Shown in pieces: positions 63,617 to 64,000 of a stretch of 64,000 nucleotides of DNA. The stretch lies in NCBI GenBank assembly GCA_045636325.1, contig JAZTXH010000016.1, positions 1 to 64,000 of the forward strand, written 5' to 3'. Made by a program: the position numbers and the translations under genes. The DNA is from CAKSHP01 sp045636325 (GTDB lineage: Bacteria; Bacillota; Clostridia; UBA1381; UMGS1253). Each line of letters opens with the position of its first letter. The first letter of the stretch is position 1. The notes beneath the pieces were generated by a model, which was given only the letters and a program-made list of their open reading frames with translations, was not told the DNA's origin and ran no database searches.

Positions 63617-63644
63617 ATTATATACCAAAATGCCTTTTTGTCAA
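63617..63644 (-). promoter_or_regulatory. mreB promoter
   Basis: On the minus strand TTGACA (63639-63644), 16-nt spacer, TATAAT (63617-63622). Confidence 0.8.
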
Positions 63645-63713
63645 GTAAAAATCAACATAATGGTTTAAAAAAGTCTGCCTTTTTATACATATTAAAAAAA
63701 TATCAAAAAATTA

Positions 63714-63742
63714 TTTACTTTTTGCAAAATACTTGGTAAAAT
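63714..63742 (+). promoter_or_regulatory. galU promoter
   Basis: TTTACT (63714-63719), 17-nt spacer, TAAAAT (63737-63742). A small hairpin (tgccg/cggca, 63801-63816) precedes the SD AAAGGAG. Confidence 0.5.
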
Positions 63743-63834
63743 ATATATGTTAGAATGAAAAGGAATAGCGGTTAAACTATAAAATTAAAATATGTTTCTG
63801 TGCCGGGGAGTCGGCAAAGGAAAGGAGAATTTTT

Positions 63835-64000
63835 ATGAAAGTTCGTAAGGCGGTTATTCCCGCAGCGGGTTTGGGAACAAGATTTTTACCAGCCACAAAG
63901 GCTATGCCGAAGGAGATGCTTCCGATTGTTGATACGCCTACAATTCAGTATATTATTGAGGAGGCGGTTGCAAGCGGAATAGAAGATATTATTATAATAA
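63835..64000 (+). CDS. galU: UTP--glucose-1-phosphate uridylyltransferase, 5' part
   Basis: Only the first 55 codons are in the window. They read [20 protein letters not shown], then [28 protein letters not shown], which is the nucleotide-binding start of GalU ([10 protein letters not shown] and PKEMLPI). It makes UDP-glucose for envelope polysaccharides. SD GAAAGGAG. Cut by the window edge, not truncated. Confidence 0.93.
   Translation, partial: MKVRKAVIPAAGLGTRFLPATKAMPKEMLPIVDTPTIQYIIEEAVASGIEDIIII

Overview
The window comes from a low-GC, spore-forming member of the Firmicutes, most likely class Clostridia. Supporting this are spoIVB, spoVG and a sigma-H-like factor, the yybS-gdpP-rplI-dnaB and tilS-hpt-ftsH gene orders, a NifS/NifU pair, AT-rich spacers, strong Shine-Dalgarno sites, and frequent TTG and GTG starts. 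Most of it is chromosomal core. Accessory or degraded material lies at the left edge and in several intergenic spacers.

Region 1 (1-6.4 kb, minus strand): a 1,611-aa TIR-NACHT-repeat protein resembling bacterial NLR/STAND immune proteins, driven by a perfect TTGACA-17-TATAAT promoter. It sits immediately downstream of ssrA (tmRNA) and smpB. Region 2 (6.4-31 kb): pckG, an ABC-F ATPase, spoIVB, a MarR regulator with a DegV protein, a type I glutamine synthetase lacking the adenylylation tyrosine, an ECF S component, a BspA-like LRR protein, spoVG, murC, an MsmX-type ATPase, an EF-G paralogue, a three-gene methionine/folate operon (metF, detached MetH reactivation protein, short metH) and trkAH. 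Gene remnants lie between them: a frameshifted dehydrogenase start, an internally deleted IS3-family piece and an unidentified small gene.

Region 3 (30.9-35.1 kb): a complete OLE RNA locus. A roughly 650-nt structured RNA, closed by a 22-nt pairing between its ends, is followed by the membrane protein OapA, then dxs, a TlyA-type methyltransferase and a small Cys-rich protein. This is the best-supported special system in the window. Region 4 (35.4-46 kb): a 1,446-aa secreted heparinase/alginate-lyase-like protein, tRNA-Arg(ACG), a LOG-family protein, an orphan binding lipoprotein, nifS-nifU, tadA (which modifies that tRNA-Arg), sigH and a zinc-ribbon protein.

Region 5 (46-64 kb): yybS-gdpP-rplI-dnaB, then tilS-hpt-ftsH, a DUF1858 protein, an MFS transporter, nagA with a small conserved protein, a secreted SH3b-NlpC/P60 hydrolase, a TrmN6-like methyltransferase, rsmI, a ComEC-like metallo-hydrolase, an MreB-family actin (minus strand) and the start of galU.

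A family of miniature inverted-repeat elements with ends close to TTAGCCTGACAGAAG was found by comparing spacers. There are two full copies (about 260 bp; 44255-44520 and 46000-46258) and three shortened ones (8549-8627, 23687-23733, 55567-55617). Four of the five lie in the 5' region of a gene. No CRISPR array, rRNA, integrase or intact transposase was seen.
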